This document shows positions 7,006-16,111 of a stretch of DNA of 21,771 nucleotides, in pieces. The notes beneath the pieces are model-generated. The model saw only the letters and a list, made by a program, of their open reading frames with translations. It searched no databases and was not told where the DNA came from. This DNA comes from Ferrovibrio sp964429465 (GTDB lineage Bacteria > Pseudomonadota > Alphaproteobacteria > Ferrovibrionales > Ferrovibrionaceae). Each line of letters begins with the position of its first letter. Positions within the stretch are counted from its first letter, which is position 1. The stretch is from assembly GCA_964429465.1 (NCBI GenBank), contig CAYSCA010000030.1:1-21771 (forward strand). Direction: 5' to 3'. Position numbers and translations under genes: made by a program.

Positions 7006-7644
7006 CTATTTGGTGCCGTAGATGCGGTCGCCGGCGTCGCCCAGGCCGGGCCGGATATAGCCGTGATCGTCGAGCTGGCGGTCGACCGAGCAGGTGAAGA
7101 CGGTTACGTCGGGATGGTTCTCCTGCATGACGCGCAGGCCCTCCGGCACGGTGAGCAGGCAGACGAACTTGATCTGGGTGGCGCCGGCCTCCTTCAGCCG
7201 TGTCACGGCGGCGGCCGCCGAATGGCCCGTCGCCAGCATCGGATCGACCACGATCACCAGGCGCTGCGCCACGTCTTCGGGCAGCTTCAGGTAATATTCG
7301 ACCGGCACCAGGGTTTCCGGGTCGCGATACAGCCCGACATGGCCGACGCGGGCCGAGGGCACGAGATCCAGCATGCCGTCCAGGATGCCGTTGCCGGCGC
7401 GCAGGATCGACACGAAGCAGAGCTTCTTGCCCGAGAGGATCGGCGCCTGCATGGGTTCCAGCGGCGTCTCGATGCCGATCTTCTCCAGCGGCAGGTCGCG
7501 GGTCACCTCATAGGCCAGCAGCAGCGCGACCTCGCGCACCAGCTTGCGGAACTCGGCGGTCGAAACCTCCTTGCGGCGCAGCAGCGTCATCTTGTGCTGC
7601 ACCAGCGGGTGGTTCACCACCTGCACATTCGGAAAAGCATTCAT
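7006..7644 (-). CDS. upp: Uracil phosphoribosyltransferase
   Basis: A 212-residue cytoplasmic enzyme making UMP from uracil and PRPP. The PRPP-binding signature VVDPMLATGHSA lies at about residues 125-140, and the C-terminal uracil-binding region YIRPGLGDAGDRIYGTK is intact. LSGKKLCFVSILRAGNGILDG, near the middle, is also typical. The ATG at 7644 is chosen because it begins MNAFPNVQVVNHPLVQHK, the usual family N-terminus, and has a GGGGG ribosome site upstream; longer frames run into the neighbouring gene. It is the last gene of an operon after urc4, starting 17 bases beyond that stop. In yeast the same activity (URC6) feeds uracil into the URC degradation route, so here it may serve catabolism as well as salvage. 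Confidence 0.96.
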   Translation of the reverse strand: MNAFPNVQVVNHPLVQHKMTLLRRKEVSTAEFRKLVREVALLLAYEVTRDLPLEKIGIETPLEPMQAPILSGKKLCFVSILRAGNGILDGMLDLVPSARVGHVGLYRDPETLVPVEYYLKLPEDVAQRLVIVVDPMLATGHSAAAAVTRLKEAGATQIKFVCLLTVPEGLRVMQENHPDVTVFTCSVDRQLDDHGYIRPGLGDAGDRIYGTK

Positions 7645-7661
7645 GTGTGTTCCCCCAGAAT

Positions 7662-8900
7662 TCAGAAAACCGTACCGTCGCTGATCACCTTCAGCGGCGG
7701 ACCGCCATCGGGACGCAGCGACCGGGCGATCTTGCGGCCGGCCGCCCAGGTGCCGCCTTCCAGGATGCGCGCCAGCGGCATCTCGGCTCTGGTCTTGCCC
7801 AGGCGCTCGCGCACCGGATCGGCGATCGCGTCCAGCAGCGCGAGCGTCAGCGCCCGCCATTCCACCACCGCCTCATCCTCGACCGGCAGGGCGAATTTCG
7901 CCAGCGCCTCGTGGCGCAGGCTCAGCACGCCGAGATCGAGGAACAGGCCGCCATTGCGGTATTCCGGCAGGCCGGTGAGATCGTCCAGCCCGGTCACCGT
8001 GATGCCGGCATCCTCGAAGATCTCGACCAGCGAATAGGTCAGCCATTGCGACAGCTTGTGGAACGGGATCAGGCCAGAAGTGAGATCGCCACTGACGATG
8101 CCGCGGTGACGCCAGACATCGCCCAGATTGGCGTGATCCAGCGTGATGCGCGACGGCCAGATCGGGCCGAAGCCATCCAGCAGCGCCGCCAGGATGACGC
8201 GCGCCGGCAGCTTGCGGTCCTGCGCCTGCGCCTTGAGGTGATCGTACAGCCCGCCGATGCGGGCATCGGCGCCGAACAGGTCGGGCCGGCTTTTCAGCGC
8301 CGCGCCGAGGTTGCGCATCAGCGCGGCGCGGCCCTCGACGCCGACCAGCGGATTGGCCGCCGTCACCTGGAACGCCTTCTCGATCGCATTGGGCGGCAAC
8401 GGGGAAAGGCCGGCCGCATCGGCACGCAACGGATGCTTCCGGTCGCCGGAGAACAGGCCGGCGCGGAAGGCATGCAGGCTCGCCACCGCCAGGCCTTCCG
8501 AGCGCGCGACGGTCTGGCCGCTATCGGCTTCATTGTACTTCCAGTCCGGCCCGGCCCCCGCATCGAGCAGCACGCTGGTGACGCAGAGGTCGAAGCGGAT
8601 GCGCGCGATCTCGTCGGCACCGACGCCCTTCAGGCCGGCCGCGAGCTGCCCCCAGCGATCCAGCCCGCCGGCGGAGAAATGCCGCCAGCGCGCGTGATAG
8701 GGAATCTCCAGCGTCGGGTAGTTTTCCCGGATCACCTGCGCGACATACTCGGCCGCCGCCGGCAGCCGGTCGAAATGCACGAAGAAATTCGGCAAGGCAT
8801 CGCGTTCGCCCAGACGCAGCAGATCGTGGCAGCGCGAGCGGACTGCCTCGGGCGTGCGCAGCCAGGCGACCGCCTGCGCCGGATCGTTCAGATTCGCCAC
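7662..8900 (-). CDS. URC4/Urg3 family protein (DUF1688), uracil catabolism
   Basis: A 412-residue soluble protein recognised as the URC4/Urg3 family, known as DUF1688, needed for growth on uracil as nitrogen source in the yeast URC pathway. Loss of URC4 in yeast leads to build-up of ribosylurea. Conserved-looking stretches are NFFVHFDRLPAAAEYVAQVI (about 42-61), IPYHARWRHFSAGG (about 69-82), GPDWKYNE, SEGLAVASLHAFRAGLFS and IPFHKLSQWLTYSLVE. The start is the GTG at 8900, with GAGGAG eight bases upstream inside the end of the previous gene and a 5-base gap after its stop. No catalytic chemistry is established for the family and no standard enzyme motif is visible. Lying between the URC1-like and upp genes strongly supports the role. 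Confidence 0.9.
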   Translation of the reverse strand: MANLNDPAQAVAWLRTPEAVRSRCHDLLRLGERDALPNFFVHFDRLPAAAEYVAQVIRENYPTLEIPYHARWRHFSAGGLDRWGQLAAGLKGVGADEIARIRFDLCVTSVLLDAGAGPDWKYNEADSGQTVARSEGLAVASLHAFRAGLFSGDRKHPLRADAAGLSPLPPNAIEKAFQVTAANPLVGVEGRAALMRNLGAALKSRPDLFGADARIGGLYDHLKAQAQDRKLPARVILAALLDGFGPIWPSRITLDHANLGDVWRHRGIVSGDLTSGLIPFHKLSQWLTYSLVEIFEDAGITVTGLDDLTGLPEYRNGGLFLDLGVLSLRHEALAKFALPVEDEAVVEWRALTLALLDAIADPVRERLGKTRAEMPLARILEGGTWAAGRKIARSLRPDGGPPLKVISDGTVF

Positions 8901-8905
8901 CCGCC

Positions 8906-10185
<1,280 letters not shown>

Positions 10186-10189
<4 letters not shown>

Positions 10190-11733
10190 GGCCTGTATCC
10201 GATTTTCGAAGGACCCGCCTGACGCAGCGGGGCGGCAAGATTGGCAAATTCGCAAAGCAGCGGGCGGGTGTCGCGCGGATCGATGATCTCTTCCACCAGG
10301 AAGGCTTCCGCCGTCCGGAACGGCGATCGCACCTTGTTCAGCCGCTCCTCGATCTGCTTCAGATGTGCGGCGGGATCATCCGCCTTTTCCAGCTCGGCGC
10401 GGTAAGCCGCCTCGATGCCGCCTTCCAGCGGCAGGCTGCCCCAGTCGCCCGACGGCCATGCATAACGATAGCGCAGCCGCGTGTGATTGGAATGGGCGGC
10501 GCCGGCGACGCCGAAAGCCTTGCGGATGATGATCGAGCACCAGGGTACGGTCGCCTGATACACGGCGGCCAGGGCCCGCGCGCCATGGCGGATGGTGCCG
10601 CTCTGCTCGGCTTCCGGCCCGATCAGGAAGCCGGGGATATCGACGAAATTCACCACCGGCAGATGGAAGGTTTCGGCCAGATCGATGAAGCGCGTGATCT
10701 TGTGGCTGGCATCGGCGGTCCAGCCGCCGCCGTAATGATAGGGATCGCTGGCCAGGATCGCGACGGGCCAGCCATCCAGCCGCGCCAAGCCGGTGACGAC
10801 CGAACGGCCATAGAGCCGGCCCATTTCGAAGAAGCTGCCTTCATCGACGCAGGCTTCGACGATATCCCGCATCTTGTAGACGCGGCGGCGATCGCGCGGA
10901 ACGATGGAGATCAGCTTCTCCTCGCGCCGGCCGGGATCGTCCTGCGGCGCCAGGCGCGGCGGCAGCTCGTAAACCGATTGCGGCAGGTAGGACAGGAAGC
11001 GCTTCGCTGCGGCGAAAGCCTCCTGCTCGCTAGCCACGGCGAGATCGACGGCGCCGGCGCGCATATGGATCTCCGTGCCGCCGAGTTCCTCCTTGGTCAT
11101 CTCCACGCCGGTGCGCGCCACGACCGGCGGGCCGGCGATGAACATCTGGGAGATGCCTTCCACCATCACCGAGAAATGGCTGGTGACGGCGCGGGCAGCG
11201 CCCAGACCTGCGACGGAGCCCAGCGCCAGCGCGATCACCGGCACGGTGGAGAGATTGGCCACCGCATGCTCGAAACCCGGCAGCAGCGGCACGTAGGTGC
11301 GGCCTTCCATCTCCAGCGACTTGACCGAGCCGCCGCCGCCGGTGCCATCCACCAGCCGGATCATCGGGATGCGCAGCTCGAGGGCCATCTGCTCGGCATG
11401 CACCTGCTTCTGCCAGATCGCCGCATCGGCGGCGCCGCCGCGCACGGTGAAGTCGTCGCCGCCGACCACCACCGGGCGGCCATCGACGCGGCCACGGCCG
11501 AAGACGAAATTGGTCGGGCTGAAATCCAGCAATTCGCCGTTCGCGTCATACTGCGCGCGGCCGGCGATGGCGCCGATCTCGTGGAAGGAACCGGCATCGA
11601 GCAACTGGTCGATGCGCTCGCGCACCGTCAGCTTGCCGCCATCATGCTGGCGCTTGACCTTGTCGGGTCCACCCATGCGGCGGGCGAATTCCTCGCGCCG
11701 CCGAAGTTCGGCGATTTCCGCTTCCCAGCTCAT
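10186..11733 (-). CDS. Acyl-CoA carboxylase carboxyltransferase subunit (PccB/AccD5-like)
   Basis: A 515-residue carboxyltransferase of the biotin-dependent acyl-CoA carboxylase type. It has two crotonase-like halves, with glycine-rich oxyanion-hole regions VDGTGGGGSVKSLE and LGSVAGLGAARA in the N half, and YHYGGGWTADASHKITRFIDLAE, VNFVDIPGFLIGPEAE and RKAFGVAGAAHSNH in the C half. Length fits the family. Biotin carboxylase and biotin carrier subunits are not in the window, so partners must be elsewhere or the enzyme is unusual. ATG at 11733 is preferred over the adjacent TTG at 11736; AGGCAGG lies upstream. It is the first gene of the operon and its stop overlaps the urc1-like start. The acyl-CoA substrate (propionyl, methylcrotonyl or other) cannot be read by eye. 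Confidence 0.9.
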
Positions 11734-11769
11734 CAAATGCCTGCCTCTGTGGCACTGGAAAGCGATGGA

Positions 11770-11797
11770 GTCTAACCGGCCCGCCGGGCCGGGACAA
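11770..11797 (-). promoter_or_regulatory. Candidate promoter with inverted repeat, upstream of the carboxyltransferase-URC operon
   Basis: On the minus strand TTGTCC (11792-11797) and TTAGAC (11770-11775) with a 16-base spacer. The spacer is filled by a perfect 7-bp inverted repeat, CCGGCCC/GGGCCGG with a 3-base centre (11776-11792). No T-run follows, so it is more likely an operator or local structure than a terminator. The -35 hexamer is the same as that proposed for the kinase. Confidence 0.35.
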
Positions 11798-11847
11798 TGG
11801 GGATAAGCTGCTGTTTTAAAAACTTAACCCGCCAGGCGGCATCCGGC

Positions 11848-12273
11848 TCAGACCCGCGCGATCGTGGCCAGCGCCGTGGCCACGATCTTCTCGGCACCAT
11901 CCTTCACGGCATAGACATCGGCGCGGGTCACCACCTGCCGCGCGCCGGCCTTCACGACAGTTCCGGTCGCCCGCAGCTTTTCGCCGACCGCCGGCGCCAG
12001 CAGATTGAGCTTGTATTCCGACGTCACCACGTCGCCGACGGCGGACGCGGCTGCCCAGGCACAGGCCGTATCGGCCATGTAGCCGACCAGGGCGCCATGG
12101 GCGAAACCATGATGCTGCATCATCTCCGGCCTGACATCGATCTCGACGCCAACCTGGCCGTTGGAGAAATCAGTGACCCGCGTTCCGACCCATTTCGTGA
12201 ATGGGCTGATCTCGATCACCTTCTCCAGCTGCTCGCGGGTAAGCTGAACCTTCGGCACGGCGGCGGTATTCAT
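11848..12273 (-). CDS. PaaI-family hotdog acyl-CoA thioesterase
   Basis: A 141-residue hotdog-fold protein hydrolysing acyl-CoA or aryl-CoA thioesters in the cytoplasm. The PaaI motif HHGFAHGALVGYMADTACAW (54-73) contains the HG..HGG-type active-site region with the catalytic Asp68 on the central helix. The following strands SEYKLNLLAPAVGEKLRATG fit the family. The start has a textbook AAGGAG site six bases upstream and overlaps the stop of tetR by ATGA, so it is co-translated with the regulator. The pairing suggests control by the TetR protein in response to an acyl-CoA or hydrophobic ligand. The 110-base gap to the carboxyltransferase gene leaves open whether one transcript reaches the URC genes. 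Confidence 0.88.
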   Translation of the reverse strand: MNTAAVPKVQLTREQLEKVIEISPFTKWVGTRVTDFSNGQVGVEIDVRPEMMQHHGFAHGALVGYMADTACAWAAASAVGDVVTSEYKLNLLAPAVGEKLRATGTVVKAGARQVVTRADVYAVKDGAEKIVATALATIARV

Positions 12274-12860
12274 TGCAGGCTCCTTTGCAGCAGGCGTCCG
12301 ATCCGCCGCAGCGGTTCGGCGGAATGCTGGGTGCGCGACAGGATGATCGCGCCTTCCAGCGAGGCGACGGCCCAGAGCGCCAGATCGGCTGCCTCCTGCG
12401 GCTTCCTGCCCTCTGCCTGCAGCCCCCGGGCGATCAGGTCGGTCCAGGCGTCGTAGCCGGCGGAACAGGCGAGCCGCAGCTTTTCCACGAAGGCGCCGGT
12501 TTCGACGGCGACGATGGTGATGGGCGAGCCATCCCTGAAGCCCGAGCGCTCCATCCAGCCGGCAATCGTCTCGGCCACATTGCCGATGGCATCGGCCATC
12601 GAGCGGGCGCGCTCGATCTCCTGCTCCAGCGTGGCGGCGAACAGCCCGGCCGACCAGGCGACGGCCTCGGCGGCGAGCTGCTCCTTGCCCTCGGGGAAAT
12701 GATGATAGAGTGAGCCCTTGGGCGCGCCGCTTTTCGCCACGATCTCGTTCAGCCCGACGGCGGCGTAGCCGCGCCGCGACATCAGCCGCGCCGTCATGTC
12801 GACAAACCGCTCCTTCGTGGTCTGCGGCTTGCGGGCGGGGCGGGGCAGGGTCTTGGCCAT
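12270..12860 (-). CDS. TetR-family transcriptional repressor
   Basis: A 196-residue DNA-binding regulator. The N-terminal helix-turn-helix covers about 16-60, with GLNEIVAKSGAPKGSLYHHF (36-55) as recognition region, typical of the LmrA/YxaF-like branch. The C-terminal ligand domain is less conserved. Upstream, a TATAAT ends six bases before the ATG, so the mRNA is probably leaderless; no Shine-Dalgarno is seen. The promoter spacer contains AGAC-TG-GTCT, resembling TAGACC-type operators of this branch, so self-repression is likely. It is co-translated with the downstream thioesterase. Its regulon might include the divergent-side or downstream operons, but no second copy of the site was found by eye in front of them. 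Confidence 0.92.
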   Translation of the reverse strand: MAKTLPRPARKPQTTKERFVDMTARLMSRRGYAAVGLNEIVAKSGAPKGSLYHHFPEGKEQLAAEAVAWSAGLFAATLEQEIERARSMADAIGNVAETIAGWMERSGFRDGSPITIVAVETGAFVEKLRLACSAGYDAWTDLIARGLQAEGRKPQEAADLALWAVASLEGAIILSRTQHSAEPLRRIGRLLQRSLQ

Positions 12861-12866
12861 GTCGGA

Positions 12867-12894
12867 ATTATACAGACTGGTCTAATTAGAGCAA
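12867..12894 (-). promoter_or_regulatory. Promoter of tetR, probably leaderless start
   Basis: On the minus strand TTGCTC (12889-12894), 16 bases, then a perfect TATAAT (12867-12872). The ATG at 12860 begins exactly where transcription would be expected to start. The spacer contains the tetR operator candidate. Confidence 0.6.
12874..12883. promoter_or_regulatory. Candidate TetR operator
   Basis: Inverted repeat AGAC-TG-GTCT in the -35/-10 spacer of tetR; on the minus strand the wider site reads TTAGACCAGTCTGTATAA. LmrA/YxaF-type TetR proteins bind boxes built on TAGACC..GTCTA, so the match is in keeping with the encoded regulator. Binding here would block polymerase directly. Confidence 0.5.
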
Positions 12895-12898
12895 AGGC

Positions 12899-12922
12899 AA
12901 AAAAGGGAGGCTTCCGCCTCCC
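12899..12922 (-). terminator. Rho-independent terminator of the rhodanese-to-SDR operon
   Basis: A 7-bp stem GGGAGGC (12905-12911)/GCCTCCC (12916-12922) with TTCC loop, followed on the minus strand by six T residues (12899-12904). It lies 14 bases past the SDR stop and just upstream of the tetR promoter, separating the two units. Confidence 0.9.
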
Positions 12923-12935
12923 TCTTTCCGCAGGG

Positions 12936-13718
12936 TCAGAAGGTGCCCGGGTAGCTGCCGCCGTCGAGCAGGATATTCTGGGCGGTGAGATAGCTGGCGG
13001 GCACCGAGCAGAGAAAGGCACAGACCTGGCCGAATTCCTCCGCCGTGCCGAAGCGGCCGGCCGGGATGCTGGCGGCCTGCTTCGCGAACTCGGCTTCCAG
13101 CTCGGCGCCAGTCTTCTTCGTCTGATGCCCGATGGTGCCCTTGAGGCGATCGGTCAGGAATCGGCCCGGCAGCAGATTGTTGATGGTGACGCCGTTTCTG
13201 GCCACCTGTCGCGCCACGCCGCTGATGAAGCCGGTCAGGCCGGCACGGGCGCCGTTCGACAGTCCGAGATGCGGGATCGGCGCCTTCACCGAACTCGAGG
13301 TGATGTTGACGATGCGGCCGAACTTGCGCGCCGCCATCCCGTCCACCACCGCTCTGGTCAGCAGGATCGGCGTGATCATGTTGGCATCCACCGCCTTGAT
13401 CCAGGCATCGCGGTCCCAGTCGTGGAAATCGCCGGGCGGCGGCCCGCCGGCATTGTTCACCAGGATGTCGATCTCGCCGGCGGCGGACAGCGCCTGCTGC
13501 CGCCCCTCCTCCGTGGTGATGTCGCCGGCAACGGTCTTCACCGTGACGCCGGGCGCGGCAGCGCGGATTTTCCCGGCGGCCTCCTCCAGCGTCTCCTTGC
13601 CCCGCGCGGTGATGGTCAGGTTGACGCCTTCCTTCGCCAGGGCCAGCGCGGAGCCGAAGCCGAGGCCCTTGCTGGCCGCGCAGACCAGCGCGTTGCGTCC
13701 CTTGATGCCGAGATCCAT
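12936..13718 (-). CDS. Atypical short-chain dehydrogenase/reductase lacking the YxxxK motif
   Basis: A 260-residue SDR-fold protein. The cofactor loop reads VCAASKGLGFGSALALA (12-28) in place of TGxxxGIG, NNAGG (88-92) is the usual NNAG motif, DANM includes the structural Asn113, and ITSSSVKAP carries Ser141-143. Where Tyr-x3-Lys should follow, the sequence is LGLSNGARAGL, giving Ser154 and Arg158 instead. The C-terminus ends ILLDGGSYPGTF, normal for SDRs. A related subgroup with LxLSNxxR is commonly annotated simply as SDR oxidoreductase; whether it catalyses hydride transfer is unclear. AGGAGAGAG upstream of the ATG supports the start. It is the last gene of the operon, 18 bases after the M20 gene. 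Confidence 0.88.
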   Translation of the reverse strand: MDLGIKGRNALVCAASKGLGFGSALALAKEGVNLTITARGKETLEEAAGKIRAAAPGVTVKTVAGDITTEEGRQQALSAAGEIDILVNNAGGPPPGDFHDWDRDAWIKAVDANMITPILLTRAVVDGMAARKFGRIVNITSSSVKAPIPHLGLSNGARAGLTGFISGVARQVARNGVTINNLLPGRFLTDRLKGTIGHQTKKTGAELEAEFAKQAASIPAGRFGTAEEFGQVCAFLCSVPASYLTAQNILLDGGSYPGTF

Positions 13719-13736
13719 TCTTCTCTCTCCTGATTG

Positions 13737-14969
13737 CTACATGGCCCGATCGAGCATGGCGCGCAGCAGCACGTTGCAGCCGGCGGCCAAATCCTCGGGC
13801 GTGGCGGATTCCACTTCGTTATGGCTGATTCCGTCGGCACAGGGAACGAAGATCATCGCCGCTGGCGCCACGCGGCAGATATGGCCCGCATCATGGCCGG
13901 CGCCCGAAACGATGTCGCGATGCGCATAGCCGCATTCCTCTGCTGCCTTGCGCACGGCCCCGATGCAGCCCGGATCGTAATGCAGGGCTGGCGAATGCCA
14001 GATCTCGCTGCATTCATGACTTAGCCCGAGCGCGCCGCAGATCTCGCTGCAGGCTGTCTCGAACGCCGCCTTCATCTTCCCCAGTCCCTCGTCGGAGGGA
14101 TGCCGGAGATCGACGCTGAAGAAGACCGAGCCGGGAATGGTGTTGCGCGAATTGGGCGAGACCTGCAGCAGGCCGACGGTGCCCACGCCCGGCGCGTGAT
14201 CCAGCGCGATGCGGTTCACCGCCTCGACCAGCCTGGCCGCGCCCAGCATGGCATCCCTGCGACGGTTCATCGGCGTCGTCCCGGCATGGCTTTCGCTGCC
14301 GGTGATAGTCACCTCGAACCAGCGGATGCCCTGGATGCCCTGCACCACGCCGATGGTCTTCCGCTCGGCCTCGAGGATCGGGCCCTGCTCGATATGCGCC
14401 TCGAAGAAGGCGCGGAACGGCCGGCCGCCGACCGGCCGGTCACCGAAATAGCCGATGCGCTTCAGCTCCTCGCCGATGGTCTTGCCGTCCAGATCGGCGC
14501 GGCTGAGGCCGTATTCTTCCGTGAACAATCCGGCGAAGACGCCGGACGCCACCATGGCCGGCGCGAAACGCGAGCCTTCCTCGTTGGTCCAGACCGCCAC
14601 CTCGATCGGCGCCTCGGTCTCGATCTTCATGTCATTGAGGCTGCGGATCACCTCCAGCCCGGCCAGTACGCCATAGACCCCGTCGAACTTGCCGCCGGTC
14701 GGCTGGGTGTCGAGATGGCTGCCGGTCACCACCGGCGGCAGGTCGTTGTTGCGGCCGGGCCGGCGCGCGAAGATATTGCCCATGCGGTCGATGCTGATCC
14801 TGCAGCCCGCCTCGCGGCACCAGCGGACGAAGAGATCGCGGCCTTCGCGGTCGAGATCGGTGAGCGCCAGCCGGGCGCAGCCGCCTTTCGGCGTGGCGCC
14901 GATCTTTGCCATCTCCATCAGGCTGTCCCACAGCCGGTTGCCGTCGACCTGCAGGTTGGACTGCGCCAT
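13737..14969 (-). CDS. M20 Zn-dependent carbamoylase/ureidohydrolase (beta-ureidopropionase or N-carbamoyl-L-amino-acid hydrolase-like)
   Basis: A 410-residue cytoplasmic metallohydrolase of the M20 hydantoinase/carbamoylase group, which cleaves ureido groups from N-carbamoyl amino acids, ureidopropionate or allantoate. Metal-binding positions are His85 in GSHLDTQPTGGKFDG, Asp96, Glu130-131 in NEEGSRFAP, His192 in EAHIEQGP and a late His in DGISHNEVE. SHAGTTPMNRRRDA (227-240) is the substrate-side motif of the group, and SGAGHDAGH lies near the end. ATG at 14969 lies 8 bases after the racemase stop, with AGG upstream. Which ureido substrate is used cannot be decided by eye. The nearby uracil-degradation operon makes a pyrimidine-derived ureido compound an attractive possibility, but the genes are in separate transcription units. 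Confidence 0.9.
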   Translation of the reverse strand: MAQSNLQVDGNRLWDSLMEMAKIGATPKGGCARLALTDLDREGRDLFVRWCREAGCRISIDRMGNIFARRPGRNNDLPPVVTGSHLDTQPTGGKFDGVYGVLAGLEVIRSLNDMKIETEAPIEVAVWTNEEGSRFAPAMVASGVFAGLFTEEYGLSRADLDGKTIGEELKRIGYFGDRPVGGRPFRAFFEAHIEQGPILEAERKTIGVVQGIQGIRWFEVTITGSESHAGTTPMNRRRDAMLGAARLVEAVNRIALDHAPGVGTVGLLQVSPNSRNTIPGSVFFSVDLRHPSDEGLGKMKAAFETACSEICGALGLSHECSEIWHSPALHYDPGCIGAVRKAAEECGYAHRDIVSGAGHDAGHICRVAPAAMIFVPCADGISHNEVESATPEDLAAGCNVLLRAMLDRAM

Positions 14970-14977
14970 GCGTATGC

Positions 14978-16111
14978 CTATTCGCCGGCCATCCGCTGGG
15001 GCGCGGCCGCGATGCCCCAATCCGCCAGCGCCTCCTCGCCGCCCTCGCCGCGAAGCGGCGGCTTGCGCCGGATGGCCGACGGCGTGCGCGAGAACCGCGG
15101 CGCCGCTGCGGGCTGCGTCACGCCATCCGGCGCCAGGAAGGTCTGGCGCGCCGCCATGTGGCTGTGGTTCGGCGCTTCCTCGAGCGAGAGCACCGGCGCG
15201 AAGCAGATATCGCTGCCTTCCATGATCGCGCACCATTCGTCGCGCGTCTTCGTGCGGAAGGTGGCCGCAATCGCCGCCCGCAGGCTGGGCCAGCGCTTGC
15301 GGTCATGCTGTTTCGGCAGCGTCTTCGGATCCAGCCCGAGTTTCTCGATCAGCTCGGCATAGAACTTGCCCTCGATCGATCCGATGGCGACATAGCCGCC
15401 GTCTTTGCATTCATAGGTGTCGTACCACGGCGCGCCGCTGTCGAGCATGTTGGTGCCGCGCTGGTCCGACCACAGCCCGGCCCCTTTCAGGCCGTAGAAC
15501 AGCGTCATCAGCGAGGCGGCGCCGTCCACCATGGCGGCGTCGACCACCTGGCCCTTGCCGGATTGCTGGCGCTCATAGAGTGCCGCCAGAACCCCCATGG
15601 CAAGATAGAGCGAGCCGCCGCCGAAATCGCCGACGAGGTTGAGCGGCGGGACCGGCTTGTCCGCGGCGCCGCCGATGGCATGCAGCGCCCCGGTCAGCGC
15701 AATGTAGTTGATGTCATGGCCGGCCGCCTTGGCCAGCGGCCCCTCCTGGCCCCAGCCGGTCATGCGGCCATAGACCAGCTTCGGGTTGCGCTGCTGCGCC
15801 ACGTCGGGCCCGAGCCCGAGCCGCTCCATCACGCCGGGACGGAAACCTTCCAGCATGACATCGGCCTTGGCGAAGAGATCGAGCACCAGCGCTATCCCCT
15901 TCGGATCCTTCAGGTCGAGCGCCAGCGAGCGCTTGCCGCGGCCGAGCAGCTCGTATTTCGGCTCCACCGGCACGCCGAGATCGACCTCGCCGGTGCGGTC
16001 GATGCGCAGCACATCGGCGCCGAGATCGGCCAGCAGCATGCCGCAGAACGGCACCGGGCCGATCGCCGGCATTTCAATGACCTTCAGTCCCGCAAGGGGC
16101 CCACCGCTCAT
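14978..16111 (-). CDS. Alpha-methylacyl-CoA racemase (CoA-transferase family III fold)
   Basis: A 377-residue cytoplasmic enzyme of the CaiB/BaiF fold. It opens GPLAGLKVIEMPAIGPVPFCGMLLADLGADVLRID as in alpha-methylacyl-CoA racemases, and AGHDINYIALTGALHAIG (130-147) with His132 and NLVGDFGGGSLYLAMG (158-173) with Asp162 match the racemase catalytic pair rather than the Asp nucleophile pattern of true CoA transferases. Such enzymes epimerise 2-methylacyl-CoAs for beta-oxidation of branched chains or sterol side chains. The ATG at 16111 overlaps the rhodanese stop by ATGA. The C-terminal 35 residues are low-complexity and may be flexible. Transferase activity remains an alternative. Confidence 0.88.
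   Translation of the reverse strand: MSGGPLAGLKVIEMPAIGPVPFCGMLLADLGADVLRIDRTGEVDLGVPVEPKYELLGRGKRSLALDLKDPKGIALVLDLFAKADVMLEGFRPGVMERLGLGPDVAQQRNPKLVYGRMTGWGQEGPLAKAAGHDINYIALTGALHAIGGAADKPVPPLNLVGDFGGGSLYLAMGVLAALYERQQSGKGQVVDAAMVDGAASLMTLFYGLKGAGLWSDQRGTNMLDSGAPWYDTYECKDGGYVAIGSIEGKFYAELIEKLGLDPKTLPKQHDRKRWPSLRAAIAATFRTKTRDEWCAIMEGSDICFAPVLSLEEAPNHSHMAARQTFLAPDGVTQPAAAPRFSRTPSAIRRKPPLRGEGGEEALADWGIAAAPQRMAGE

Noticed and set aside
7645..7860. 72-codon N-terminal extension of upp
   Set aside because: It lies inside the urc4 gene in another frame, and the ATG at 7644 gives the normal family length and has a ribosome site.
10363..11775. 470-codon plus-strand frame opposite the carboxyltransferase
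   Set aside because: Composition is that of an antisense shadow and the minus strand is a full-length recognised enzyme.
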